NCBI GenBank assembly: GCA_040235405.1
Contig: JBECKT010000077.1
Location: 1-12,975, forward strand
Direction: 5' to 3'
Source of the DNA: PGZG01 sp040235405
Lineage (GTDB): Bacteria; Pseudomonadota; Gammaproteobacteria; Pseudomonadales; Alcanivoracaceae
DNA length: 12,975 nt
The notes under the pieces are model-generated. The model did not search any database. It saw nothing but the letters and a program-made list of their open reading frames with translations, and had not been told where the DNA came from. Both the position numbers and the translations under genes were made by a program. Shown here in pieces: positions 1 to 5,713 of this stretch; position 1 is the stretch's first letter, and the number at the start of each line of letters is the position of its first letter.

Positions 1-1500
1 GTCGGTGCGTTCGGTGGTGAATTTGCCCAAGCCGGCCGGGTATCGTCAAGCAATCTGTTCTGGACTGGCGAAGGCCCGGGCCGTTATGTCGAAGCGATGA
101 TTATTGATGCCGGCAATGGTGAAACGCTTTCCCCCTATGATCTGTCCAGCAACGGCCTGGGTTCTGTCAGTGGTACGCAGTACCGTCAGATTGTGGGTGC
201 TGACGGTCTGGCGTCGCAGGTTCATTGGGGCCTGTGGACAGAAGGTCAGTTTGATGCGCTCGACCCGGGCGGTCTGCCTGTCAGTCCTACCGGTATCTGG
301 CATTACATGTTTGCCGATAACGCTCTGGAGAGCGGGACCAACGATATTGTTGGCCTCGGTTTGACCGGTCGTTTTGCCTATAACTATATCGGTGGTACGG
401 AGCTGAACGCGCTAGACAGCGACGGTTTGCCGATTGCCCTGATGGGAACAATCGATACAGCGACGATTCTTGTCGACTTCGGTAGCCTGAACATGGATTT
501 CGATATCAGTTTTGACAATGGTTCGGATTTGTATCGTCTGGTAGGCAGCGGTGACGTCGACAGTTTTTATGGCGTCGGTGTTTTCCTGAGTTCGACCGAT
601 GGTCAGGGATCGATTAACGGCAGCATTTCCGGCACCTTTGTCGGCCAGCAAGCCGAGGGGATCATCAGTGCGCTTACGGTTTCCGACTTCGTTAATTCTC
701 TTTACTACTATGGCACTGCTGCATTTCAGAGTGAGCTGACGCCGGCTCGTGTTTTCGGTGGCGTATCAGTCCTTTCTGATGGCTTCGGCCGGGTAACGAC
801 GGTACCGAAGTTCTGGGAAATGGTTGTCGGAGAAAACGCCAACGGTGTTTTTGCAGATCAGCTTCAGTTCGGCGATTTCAGCACGACATCCACTGCTTCG
901 AGTACGGCCGCCGCTCCGGGCCAGCAAGGCGGGATTGCTCTCTATAACACTTCAGGGGATGCACAAAGCGGCGTAGCCACCGAGGTTTATTGGGGCATTT
1001 GGGATAAAGCCAACTATGAGGTGGTGGATTCGTTAGGCAATCCGTCTACTCCAGTATCGGACTGGCATTATATGGTCGCCAGCAACCCGTTAACGGAAGA
1101 TATGCTGTTAGCAATTGGTCTGACAGGCACCTACGACTACAACCTTGCTGGCGGGACGCCGTTGCGCGAAGTCGCAGGGGCGACGGGCGACTTGGCTATT
1201 GACCCAACATCGTTTGTGAGAGTGGACTTTGACAATCTTTTTGCCAACGGGATTCAGGTGGATCTTGGAGTCGGGGCCTTAAATATGACGGGCGCCGGTT
1301 CGGTATTTGACCTGTATGGTTCCGGTATCGGATTGACTGATGCTGGAGGAGATATCCTCGCTTCTGGTTCACTGGCAGGTACTTTTGCCGGCAATCAGGC
1401 AGAGGCATTGGCGACGGTGGTGACTTTAGACTACAACACAGAGTCCTACATCGGCACGGCCTTGTTCGAGAAGGACCCGACACCGGTGGTCGTACCCTGA
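1..1500 (+). CDS. Duplicated-domain, probably exported FecR-like/TbpB-like beta-rich protein, 5'-truncated
   Basis: The frame is open from base 1 to the TGA at 1498-1500, about 499 residues, so the start lies left of the window. The first in-window ATG (97) is in mid-domain and is not a credible start. The protein is acidic, rich in Gly, Asp, Ser and aromatic residues, cysteine-free in what is visible, and has no membrane segment here, which fits a surface or periplasmic protein. It holds two diverged copies of one domain of about 170 residues: bases 220-738 (starts VHWGLW, then WHYM, LGLTG, GGTEL, VDFGSLNM, SGTFVGQQAEG, ends GTAAFQ) and 985-1476 (VYWGIW, WHYM, IGLTG, GGTPL, VDF..LNM, AGTFAGNQAEA, GTALFE). 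A G-x-F-x-G-x-x-A-E motif near the end of each copy recalls transferrin-binding-protein-like beta-barrel domains and the C-terminal parts of large FecR-domain proteins. That link is inference; ligand and function are unknown. The missing N-terminus would decide. Confidence 0.75.
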   Translation, partial: VGAFGGEFAQAGRVSSSNLFWTGEGPGRYVEAMIIDAGNGETLSPYDLSSNGLGSVSGTQYRQIVGADGLASQVHWGLWTEGQFDALDPGGLPVSPTGIWHYMFADNALESGTNDIVGLGLTGRFAYNYIGGTELNALDSDGLPIALMGTIDTATILVDFGSLNMDFDISFDNGSDLYRLVGSGDVDSFYGVGVFLSSTDGQGSINGSISGTFVGQQAEGIISALTVSDFVNSLYYYGTAAFQSELTPARVFGGVSVLSDGFGRVTTVPKFWEMVVGENANGVFADQLQFGDFSTTSTASSTAAAPGQQGGIALYNTSGDAQSGVATEVYWGIWDKANYEVVDSLGNPSTPVSDWHYMVASNPLTEDMLLAIGLTGTYDYNLAGGTPLREVAGATGDLAIDPTSFVRVDFDNLFANGIQVDLGVGALNMTGAGSVFDLYGSGIGLTDAGGDILASGSLAGTFAGNQAEALATVVTLDYNTESYIGTALFEKDPTPVVVP

Positions 1501-1515
1501 GCTCTACTGCATGAT

Positions 1516-1548
1516 AAGAAAGCCGCCACTTCAGGCGGCGGCTTTCTT
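1516..1548. terminator. Bidirectional intrinsic terminator
   Basis: A perfect 12-bp stem (AAGAAAGCCGCC at 1516-1527 with GGCGGCTTTCTT at 1537-1548) closes a 9-base loop. The flanks are A-rich on the left arm and T-rich on the right arm, so it can terminate the gene ending at 1500 on the plus strand and the convergent methyltransferase ending at 1576 on the minus strand. Confidence 0.85.
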
Positions 1549-1575
1549 TGCCGGCATGACGGTATTCTAGCTGTC

Positions 1576-2217
1576 TCAGGCATTGCGCTGCATGATGGCT
1601 ATTGCGTCATGATCCATTTCCCGTACCCGCAAGCCATGGTGCCGGGCAAGCCAGCGGAAAGTCTGCTGCCGATAAAAGCAAACATGGGTCGGGTCGCGCC
1701 GATAGTGCCATTTGTGAAAATCAATCCCGTCATGCAGCAGGCCGGTCATAATCGCCAGCATGCCACCCGGCCGGACCAGGCTGGCCAATAGCGTGAATTC
1801 TTTGGCTGGCTGATGAAAGTGCTCCACCACTTCCGTGCAGGTAACAAAGTCGTACTGCTTTTCAAGTGCGCTGACATCCGGAGCAAACAACGGATCGTAA
1901 ATAGCCATCTGATGACTGCGCTCTGCCAGCATTGTTGCCAGCGCCGGCCCCGGGCCGCAGCCGAAATCCAGGCCTTCTGATCCGGGCTTCAGTCGTTTAC
2001 ACAGAGGGGTGGCGAGCCGATCGAGAAACGCCCGGTAGGCGGGATCGTCCGGATCATTTTCGTGCAGATCGTAATGGACGCGCTCGGCAGCGGCCGCGGG
2101 AAGCTGCTGCGGGTGCAGGAATGTCAGTTCACAGCGTTGGCAGCGAAAGTAGTGGCGTCCATCAGCCCGGGCGAACGTTGGGCACTCATGCTGTTGGCAG
2201 AGAGGGCAGCGCATCAT
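1576..2217 (-). CDS. Class I SAM-dependent methyltransferase with N-terminal zinc-ribbon-like cysteines
   Basis: 213 residues. The Rossmann methyltransferase core carries motif I as LDFGCGPG (residues 83-90), an acidic residue after the second strand (AIYDP, about 104-108), and YDFVTCTEVVEHF (about 121-133), the strand-four region typical of the Methyltransf_23/Methyltransf_11 type. Near the C-terminus is HYRRDPTHVCFY (170-181). Residues 4-29 hold two CxxC pairs (C4/C7 and C26/C29) that look like a zinc ribbon. The start is one of two adjacent ATG codons (2217 or 2214); a GGAG lies about 18 bases upstream, too far for an ideal ribosome site, so the start is less certain than the frame. It is convergent with the upstream gene and divergent from ktrA. 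The substrate cannot be told from sequence; free-standing relatives of this type are generally annotated only as methyltransferases. Confidence 0.85.
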   Translation of the reverse strand: MMRCPLCQQHECPTFARADGRHYFRCQRCELTFLHPQQLPAAAAERVHYDLHENDPDDPAYRAFLDRLATPLCKRLKPGSEGLDFGCGPGPALATMLAERSHQMAIYDPLFAPDVSALEKQYDFVTCTEVVEHFHQPAKEFTLLASLVRPGGMLAIMTGLLHDGIDFHKWHYRRDPTHVCFYRQQTFRWLARHHGLRVREMDHDAIAIMQRNA

Positions 2218-2367
2218 TATGCATTCAGGGTGATCTCCACATTTAAATCAGGAGGGCAGGAAATAAATAATGGCTGCCATGCCCCGGCCTGATCCCGAAA
2301 ACAACAGATGATACACCAGTTGTCCGGTTGTGAGTGGCGCTATCCGGAAGCATCGACCCGCTGTAGC

Positions 2368-2395
2368 TTGCCGGCAGTCGAGCCTTTACTATGAC
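2368..2395 (+). promoter_or_regulatory. Candidate sigma-70 promoter for ktrAB
   Basis: TTGCCG (2368-2373), 16-base spacer, TATGAC (2390-2395): 4 of 6 consensus bases at each box. It lies about 50 bases before the ktrA start in the 226-base divergent gap. No better pair was found in this gap by eye. Weak evidence. Confidence 0.25.
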
Positions 2396-2407
2396 GGCGG
2401 GGCCTGC

Positions 2408-2427
2408 ATCCACGGTGGATCTTTTTT
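2408..2427 (+). promoter_or_regulatory. Terminator-like hairpin in the ktrA leader
   Basis: ATCCA (2408-2412) pairs with TGGAT (2416-2420) around a CGG loop, followed by C and six T residues (2422-2427), only 6 bases before the ktrA ribosome site. The 5-bp stem is short for a terminator, but the position between promoter and start would suit attenuation or pausing. Inference only. Confidence 0.3.
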
Positions 2428-2443
2428 CATTCGGAGAAAGCTT

Positions 2444-3097
2444 TTGAAAACAAAGAGCGTGGTCGTTATCGGTCTTGGAACCTTTGGCAGCACAGTTGCC
2501 AGAGCACTTGCCGAGTTCGGCAATCAGGTGCTGGGAATTGATATAGATGAGCGTCGCGTGGCCAAACTTGCAGACACGCTCAGGGATGTGGTGATCGCCG
2601 ATGGCCGGGACGAGGATGCATTAAGAGAGGCGGGAGTTGAAGGGTACGACATTGCTGTTGTTGCCATTGGCGAAAACCTTGAGGCTAATATCCTCTGCAC
2701 GATGAATGTGAAGATGCTTGGTGTCGAGACTGTATGGGTCAAGGCGCTGAGCGAAACGCACCATCGTATCCTGAGCAAGATCGGTGTGGATCGGGTGATC
2801 CATCCGGAGGAGGAAATTGGCCAGCACATCGCACAGGTGCTGCACAATCCTCTGGTCCGTGATTACATCAGCCTGGGCAACGGCTTCTATATTGTCGATG
2901 TCCAGGTGTCGGAGAGGTTGGATGGCCATTCTCTGAAGGAACAACAACTGACCAGGCATGATCTGCGTTGTCTTGGGCAAATGCGAGGGCTCTCTCTGCT
3001 GGAAAGCGTCGACGGCGAGTTCAGGCTGAAGTCCGGTGACAAGCTGTTGATGTTTGGCAAGCGTGATGACCTGCGCCGTTTTGGCGAAACGCTATAA
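2444..3097 (+). CDS. ktrA: KtrA/TrkA-type potassium uptake regulatory subunit (RCK domain)
   Basis: 217 residues from a TTG start at 2444. GGAG at 2433-2436 lies 7 bases upstream, and the protein then begins directly with the Rossmann strand (MKTKSVVVIGLGTFGS), as in family members of about 220 residues. An in-frame start at 2330 would add 38 residues with no family resemblance. The N-terminal RCK_N domain (about 1-125) has the dinucleotide motif GLGTFG (10-15) and the acidic pair IDID (32-35) at the end of strand two, which contacts the ribose. The C-terminal RCK_C domain covers about 138-217 and ends in the usual LLMFGKRDDLRRF stretch. KtrA forms a cytoplasmic ring that gates the KtrB membrane subunit in response to bound ATP/ADP or NAD(H) (family knowledge). 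One RCK repeat, unlike full-length TrkA, which has two, and the adjacent ktrB-like gene 12 bases downstream point to Ktr rather than Trk. Confidence 0.9.
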   Translation: MKTKSVVVIGLGTFGSTVARALAEFGNQVLGIDIDERRVAKLADTLRDVVIADGRDEDALREAGVEGYDIAVVAIGENLEANILCTMNVKMLGVETVWVKALSETHHRILSKIGVDRVIHPEEEIGQHIAQVLHNPLVRDYISLGNGFYIVDVQVSERLDGHSLKEQQLTRHDLRCLGQMRGLSLLESVDGEFRLKSGDKLLMFGKRDDLRRFGETL

Positions 3098-3109
3098 TCT
3101 GGATGCAAT

Positions 3110-4456
3110 ATGTCAGTTGGCAAACCAGCTCCTGTGCAGAATCGCAGGCTAAAGCTCCAACCCCCGCTAGCTTTGGCAGCGCTTTATGCCATGTGTATCC
3201 TGCTTGGCGCGAGCTTGATCATGCTGCCGATTTCGACTTACGCGCCGATCACCTGGGCTGACGCTTTCTTCACGGCAACTTCGGCGGTGACCGTTACCGG
3301 TCTTGCGGTGCTGGATGCTGGCTCGGATTTCACCTTGTTCGGGCAGTTTGTCATCATGCTGCTCATCCAGCTGGGCGGTTTGGGTTTAATGACATTCGCC
3401 GTGCTGGTGATTTCCCTGCTGGGGCTGCACGTTGGCATCCCTCACCGGGTCTATCTCAAAGATGACCTTAATCACACCAGCATTGCTGATGTTCTTCATC
3501 TGGTCAGTATAATTTTTCGGGTTGTTTTGATTTTTGAGTTTGTGGGCGCAGCATTACTGGCTACGGTATTTGTTCCTGAATTCGGCTGGAAAGAGGGATT
3601 GTGGCAGTCAATTTTCCATTCGGTATCAGCATTTAATAACGCCGGATTTGCGCTGTTCCCGGACAGTCTTTCCCGCTGGGCAGGTGACCCATTAATAAAT
3701 ACTGTGATCCCCGCATTGTTTATCACAGGCGGGATTGGCTATGCGGTTATTTCGGATATCTATCAGCAACGGTCCTGGCGACGCTTGTCCTTGCACAGCA
3801 AGCTGATGCTGTTCGGAACGGCGGTGCTTATTCTGGCTTCATGGCTGCTGTTTGCGGCCCTGGAGTGGAATAACCCCGGCACACTCGGGGGGCTTTCCTC
3901 GACGACGGATCGATGGCTGGCCAGTTGGTTCCAGGCGACGACAACTCGTACGGCCGGGTTCAATACTGTCGATATCGGTGCCATTCATGACAGTACCGCC
4001 ATGCTGTTCATGTCGCTAATGTTTATCGGTGGCGGCACCACGTCCACAGCAGGGGGCATAAAGGTCACTACCTTCATCGTTCTGGTGCTTGCGGTTGTGG
4101 CGTTTTTCCGCCGCCGCCCAAGGCTGCGCGCCTTCGGGCGCAGCCTTGGGCCGAATGAGGTAATGAAGGTGCTTGCTCTCACTGTGGTAAGTTTTCTGAC
4201 TGTGTTGGCTTCTATTTTTATCATCACCATTTCTCATGACGGCGATTTTCTGCAACTGGCTTTTGAAGCGGTATCTGCTTTTGGCACGGTGGGTTTGTCG
4301 CAAGGGGCGACGGCCGAGCTGGATGGCGTGGGCCGGTCCGTCATTATGTTTTTGATGTTTATCGGGCGCGTTGGCCCGTTGACATTAGGTTTTTTCCTGG
4401 CATCGCCGGTGCCGACGCGGATACGCTACCCTGCCGGGAAAGTCGGGTTGGGGTGA
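3110..4456 (+). CDS. ktrB: KtrB/TrkH-family potassium channel-like transporter subunit
   Basis: 448 residues, the size of KtrB rather than the longer TrkH. The protein is strongly hydrophobic and shows the fourfold pore-loop pattern of the superfamily: VTVTGL (about 60-65), FNNAGF (175-180), TRTAGFN (279-285) and FGTVGLS (391-397), each with its filter glycine. The glycine/serine-rich intramembrane gate of the third repeat is seen as GGGTTSTAGG (307-316). Conserved IGRVGPLTL (418-426) lies near the C-terminus. It transports K+ inward, in characterised systems coupled to Na+. The ATG start lies 12 bases after the ktrA stop, so the two are co-transcribed. A strong ribosome site is not obvious, which suggests translational coupling to ktrA. 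Codon use and GC vary strongly along the gene, with an AT-rich part near 3480-3540. A 14-bp inverted repeat sits inside the coding sequence at 4116-4151, in the Arg-rich cytoplasmic loop before the fourth repeat. Confidence 0.92.
   Translation: MSVGKPAPVQNRRLKLQPPLALAALYAMCILLGASLIMLPISTYAPITWADAFFTATSAVTVTGLAVLDAGSDFTLFGQFVIMLLIQLGGLGLMTFAVLVISLLGLHVGIPHRVYLKDDLNHTSIADVLHLVSIIFRVVLIFEFVGAALLATVFVPEFGWKEGLWQSIFHSVSAFNNAGFALFPDSLSRWAGDPLINTVIPALFITGGIGYAVISDIYQQRSWRRLSLHSKLMLFGTAVLILASWLLFAALEWNNPGTLGGLSSTTDRWLASWFQATTTRTAGFNTVDIGAIHDSTAMLFMSLMFIGGGTTSTAGGIKVTTFIVLVLAVVAFFRRRPRLRAFGRSLGPNEVMKVLALTVVSFLTVLASIFIITISHDGDFLQLAFEAVSAFGTVGLSQGATAELDGVGRSVIMFLMFIGRVGPLTLGFFLASPVPTRIRYPAGKVGLG
4116..4151. 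repeat. Perfect 14-bp inverted repeat inside ktrB
   Basis: GCCCAAGGCTGCGC (4116-4129) is exactly reverse-complementary to 4138-4151, with 8 bases between. An alternative register places a C(UUCG)G tetraloop at the tip. It encodes a basic loop (RPRLRAFGRSLGP). Such a stable hairpin in a coding region is unusual. Confidence 0.85.
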
Positions 4457-4488
4457 TTGCCGGGGCGTACTGCGAAGGGCCGGCAATC
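4455..4488 (+). other. Hairpin overlapping the ktrB stop codon
   Basis: GATTGCCGG (4455-4463) pairs perfectly with CCGGCAATC (4480-4488) over a 16-base loop. The left arm includes the last two bases of the TGA stop. It has no T tract, so it is not itself a terminator; a 3'-end stabilising hairpin before the terminator at 4506 is one explanation. Confidence 0.5.
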
Positions 4489-4505
4489 CAGGGTGTATAT
4501 AAAGC

Positions 4506-4528
4506 AAAGGCCGCATCGCGGCCTTTTT
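4506..4528. terminator. Bidirectional terminator between ktrB and tRNA-Arg
   Basis: AAAGGCCGC (4506-4514), loop ATC, GCGGCCTTT (4518-4526), with a five-T run at 4524-4528. On the minus strand the same stem is followed by TGCTTTAT, so it can end the tRNA transcript, whose 3' end lies only 5 bases away, as well as ktrAB. Confidence 0.85.
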
Positions 4529-4532
4529 CATC

Positions 4533-4609
4533 TGGCGCACCCGACAGGATTCGAACCTGTGACCCCTGCCTTCGGAGGGCAGTACTCTATCCAGCTGAGC
4601 TACGGGTGC
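4533..4609 (-). tRNA. tRNA-Arg (anticodon CCG)
   Basis: 77 bases including an encoded 3' CCA. The acceptor stem GCACCCG/CGGGTGC pairs over all 7 bp with discriminator G. The D arm has GCTC and GAGT. The anticodon stem CTGCC/GGCAG holds the loop CTCCGAA with CCG at positions 34-36, which reads CGG arginine codons. The T arm is CACAGGTTCGAATCCTGT-like with the TTCGAAT loop. The two apparent reading frames across it are the familiar tRNA-derived false ORFs. Confidence 0.97.
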
Positions 4610-4913
4610 TTGCTGGGCCGCGAATAATAGCGGCTTTGCGCGCGCAACGTCCACCGGCATGGCTTGAAAAGCTGCGAGCGGGGCTTATTCTTGCCGGACG
4701 CAGTCGCCGAACCGGGAGTGATTGTGATTCCCCGCGGCTGCCACTCCTGCGGGCTGGACTGCTTCGGACGGCCTGATTTTACAATGTTTTCCAGCGGCAA
4801 ACGGGCATGCCGATTAAGCTTTTGAAACGGCCGGCCTTTGCAAGGCGGAGTTGAGTAGTCCCGCGCTGTCTGCGGAGGCCAGCCTGTCTTACTTCCGGTC
4901 ATGGAGAGATCGC
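4610..4913. other. Divergent intergenic region, tRNA-Arg / response regulator
   Basis: 304 bases with no convincing gene. It holds the tRNA promoter (minus) and two weak plus-strand promoter candidates for the two-component operon: TTGAAA (4664-4669), 16 bases, TATTCT (4686-4691); and a TACAAT -10-like box at 4780-4785 with a poor -35. A tandem GTGATT GTGATT occurs near 4717-4728; OmpR-type regulators bind direct repeats, so it is a conceivable self-regulatory site, with no further support. Clones of tRNA-derived frames and short GC-rich frames here are ignored. Confidence 0.5.
4624..4653 (-). promoter_or_regulatory. Promoter of tRNA-Arg with GC-rich discriminator
   Basis: Read on the minus strand: TGGACG (4653-4648), 18-base spacer, TATTAT (4629-4624). 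A GC-rich stretch (TCGCGGCCC) follows the -10 box, as in stringently controlled stable-RNA promoters. Transcription would start about 8 bases before the tRNA. Confidence 0.6.
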
Positions 4914-5609
4914 GTGCGAATTGCCTATCTGGAAGATGATCCCGCCCAGGCAGAACTGGTCCGCCACTGGCTGACTGGTGCCGGTCACACCTGCTCCCAT
5001 TGCGCCAATGGCCGCGAATTGATGACCCTGTTGCGTCGCGACAGCTTTGATCTGTTGCTGCTCGACTGGGAAGTGCCGGACATGTCCGGGGTCAGCGTGC
5101 TGGAAGAGGTGCGTGGTGCCGGCAACCGGATTCCGGTGCTGTTTGCTACCCAGCGCGATGACGAGGCCTCCATTGTCGGGGCGCTGGGCAAGGGCGCTGA
5201 CGATTACATGGTCAAGCCGGTCAAACAGGCCGAGCTGCTCGCCCGCATCGCCGCGCTGGGCCGTCGTGCCGGTATCGAAGATGCCCATCAGCAAGAGGCC
5301 TTCACCCTCGGTCCGTGGCAGGTTGATCGGGCCCGCCGTATCATTCTGGTGGATGGTGAGACTGCCAGGCTCACTGACAAGGACTTCGAGCTGGCCTGTT
5401 ACCTGTTCCAGAACGTCGGCAAGTTGCTGTCCCGGGGTCATTTGCTGGAGAAGGTCTGGGGCATCATGACGCCGATCGAGTCTCGCACCGTCGATGTGCA
5501 CGTCAGCCGTATCCGCCGCAGCCTGCATATCCGTCCGGAGAACGGCTACCGGATCAAGACGGTGTATCAGCACGGTTATCGCCTTGAGGCTTTAAGCGCC
5601 GGCCCCTAG
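4914..5609 (+). CDS. OmpR/PhoB-family DNA-binding response regulator
   Basis: 231 residues from GTG 4914, preceded by GGAGAG (4903-4908) at 5 bases. A TTG at 4851 is in frame but would add 21 residues before the receiver domain, which normally begins within a few residues of the start (MRIAYLEDD). Receiver domain about 1-115: acidic pair D8/D9, phospho-acceptor D51 in LLLDWEVPDMSG, T79 and K101 in DDYMVKPVK. Winged-helix output domain about 130-227, with the recognition-helix and wing pattern (LTDKDFELACYLFQ; RTVDVHVSRIRRSL; IKTVYQHGYRL). All catalytic residues are intact. It should be phosphorylated by the kinase encoded 104 bases downstream and act on DNA as a dimer. The regulon is unknown; neighbours ktrAB, cytochrome c5 and the kinase itself are candidates by position only. 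Confidence 0.93.
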   Translation: MRIAYLEDDPAQAELVRHWLTGAGHTCSHCANGRELMTLLRRDSFDLLLLDWEVPDMSGVSVLEEVRGAGNRIPVLFATQRDDEASIVGALGKGADDYMVKPVKQAELLARIAALGRRAGIEDAHQQEAFTLGPWQVDRARRIILVDGETARLTDKDFELACYLFQNVGKLLSRGHLLEKVWGIMTPIESRTVDVHVSRIRRSLHIRPENGYRIKTVYQHGYRLEALSAGP

Positions 5610-5632
5610 CCCCTAGTGGGGGCTGCACCGGC
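5598..5632 (+). promoter_or_regulatory. Two-tier hairpin at the regulator stop codon
   Basis: Inner stem AGCCCC (5608-5613) with GGGGCT (5619-5624), outer stem GCCGG (5598-5602) with CCGGC (5628-5632). The TAG stop (5607-5609) is inside it. No T run follows, so it is not a standard terminator; it may pause RNA polymerase, block 3' exonucleases, or lower read-through into the kinase gene. Confidence 0.5.
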
Positions 5633-5661
5633 AAGGTATCGGGAAAAGGCATTGCAATCCG

Positions 5662-5701
5662 TTCCGGTTCAGCATAGATAAGGAATTTGTCTGAACCGGA
5701 A
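5662..5701 (+). promoter_or_regulatory. 11-bp inverted repeat covering the kinase ribosome-binding site
   Basis: TTCCGGTTCAG (5662-5672) is perfectly complementary to CTGAACCGGAA (5691-5701) over an 18-base loop. The right arm contains the first four bases of the ribosome site GGAAGGGA (5698-5705) used by the GTG at 5714. In RNA it would partly mask that site; in DNA it could equally be an operator. A weak promoter-like pair (TTGCAA 5652-5657, TAGATA 5675-5680, 17-base spacer) overlaps it. Confidence 0.6.
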
Positions 5702-5713
5702 GGGACTCCATCC

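Noticed and set aside
2330..2443. Longer N-terminus for KtrA from the in-frame ATG/GTG region at 2330
   Set aside because: Adds 38 residues without family match; TTG 2444 has a well-spaced GGAG.
4385..4776. Two reading frames over the tRNA that give VAQLDRVLPSEGRG- and RIRTCDPCLRR-type peptides
   Set aside because: These are the well-known false proteins produced by translating a tRNA gene. The tRNA explains the sequence.
4899..5573. 224-codon minus frame across the response regulator
   Set aside because: Shadow frame; the regulator has every expected conserved residue.
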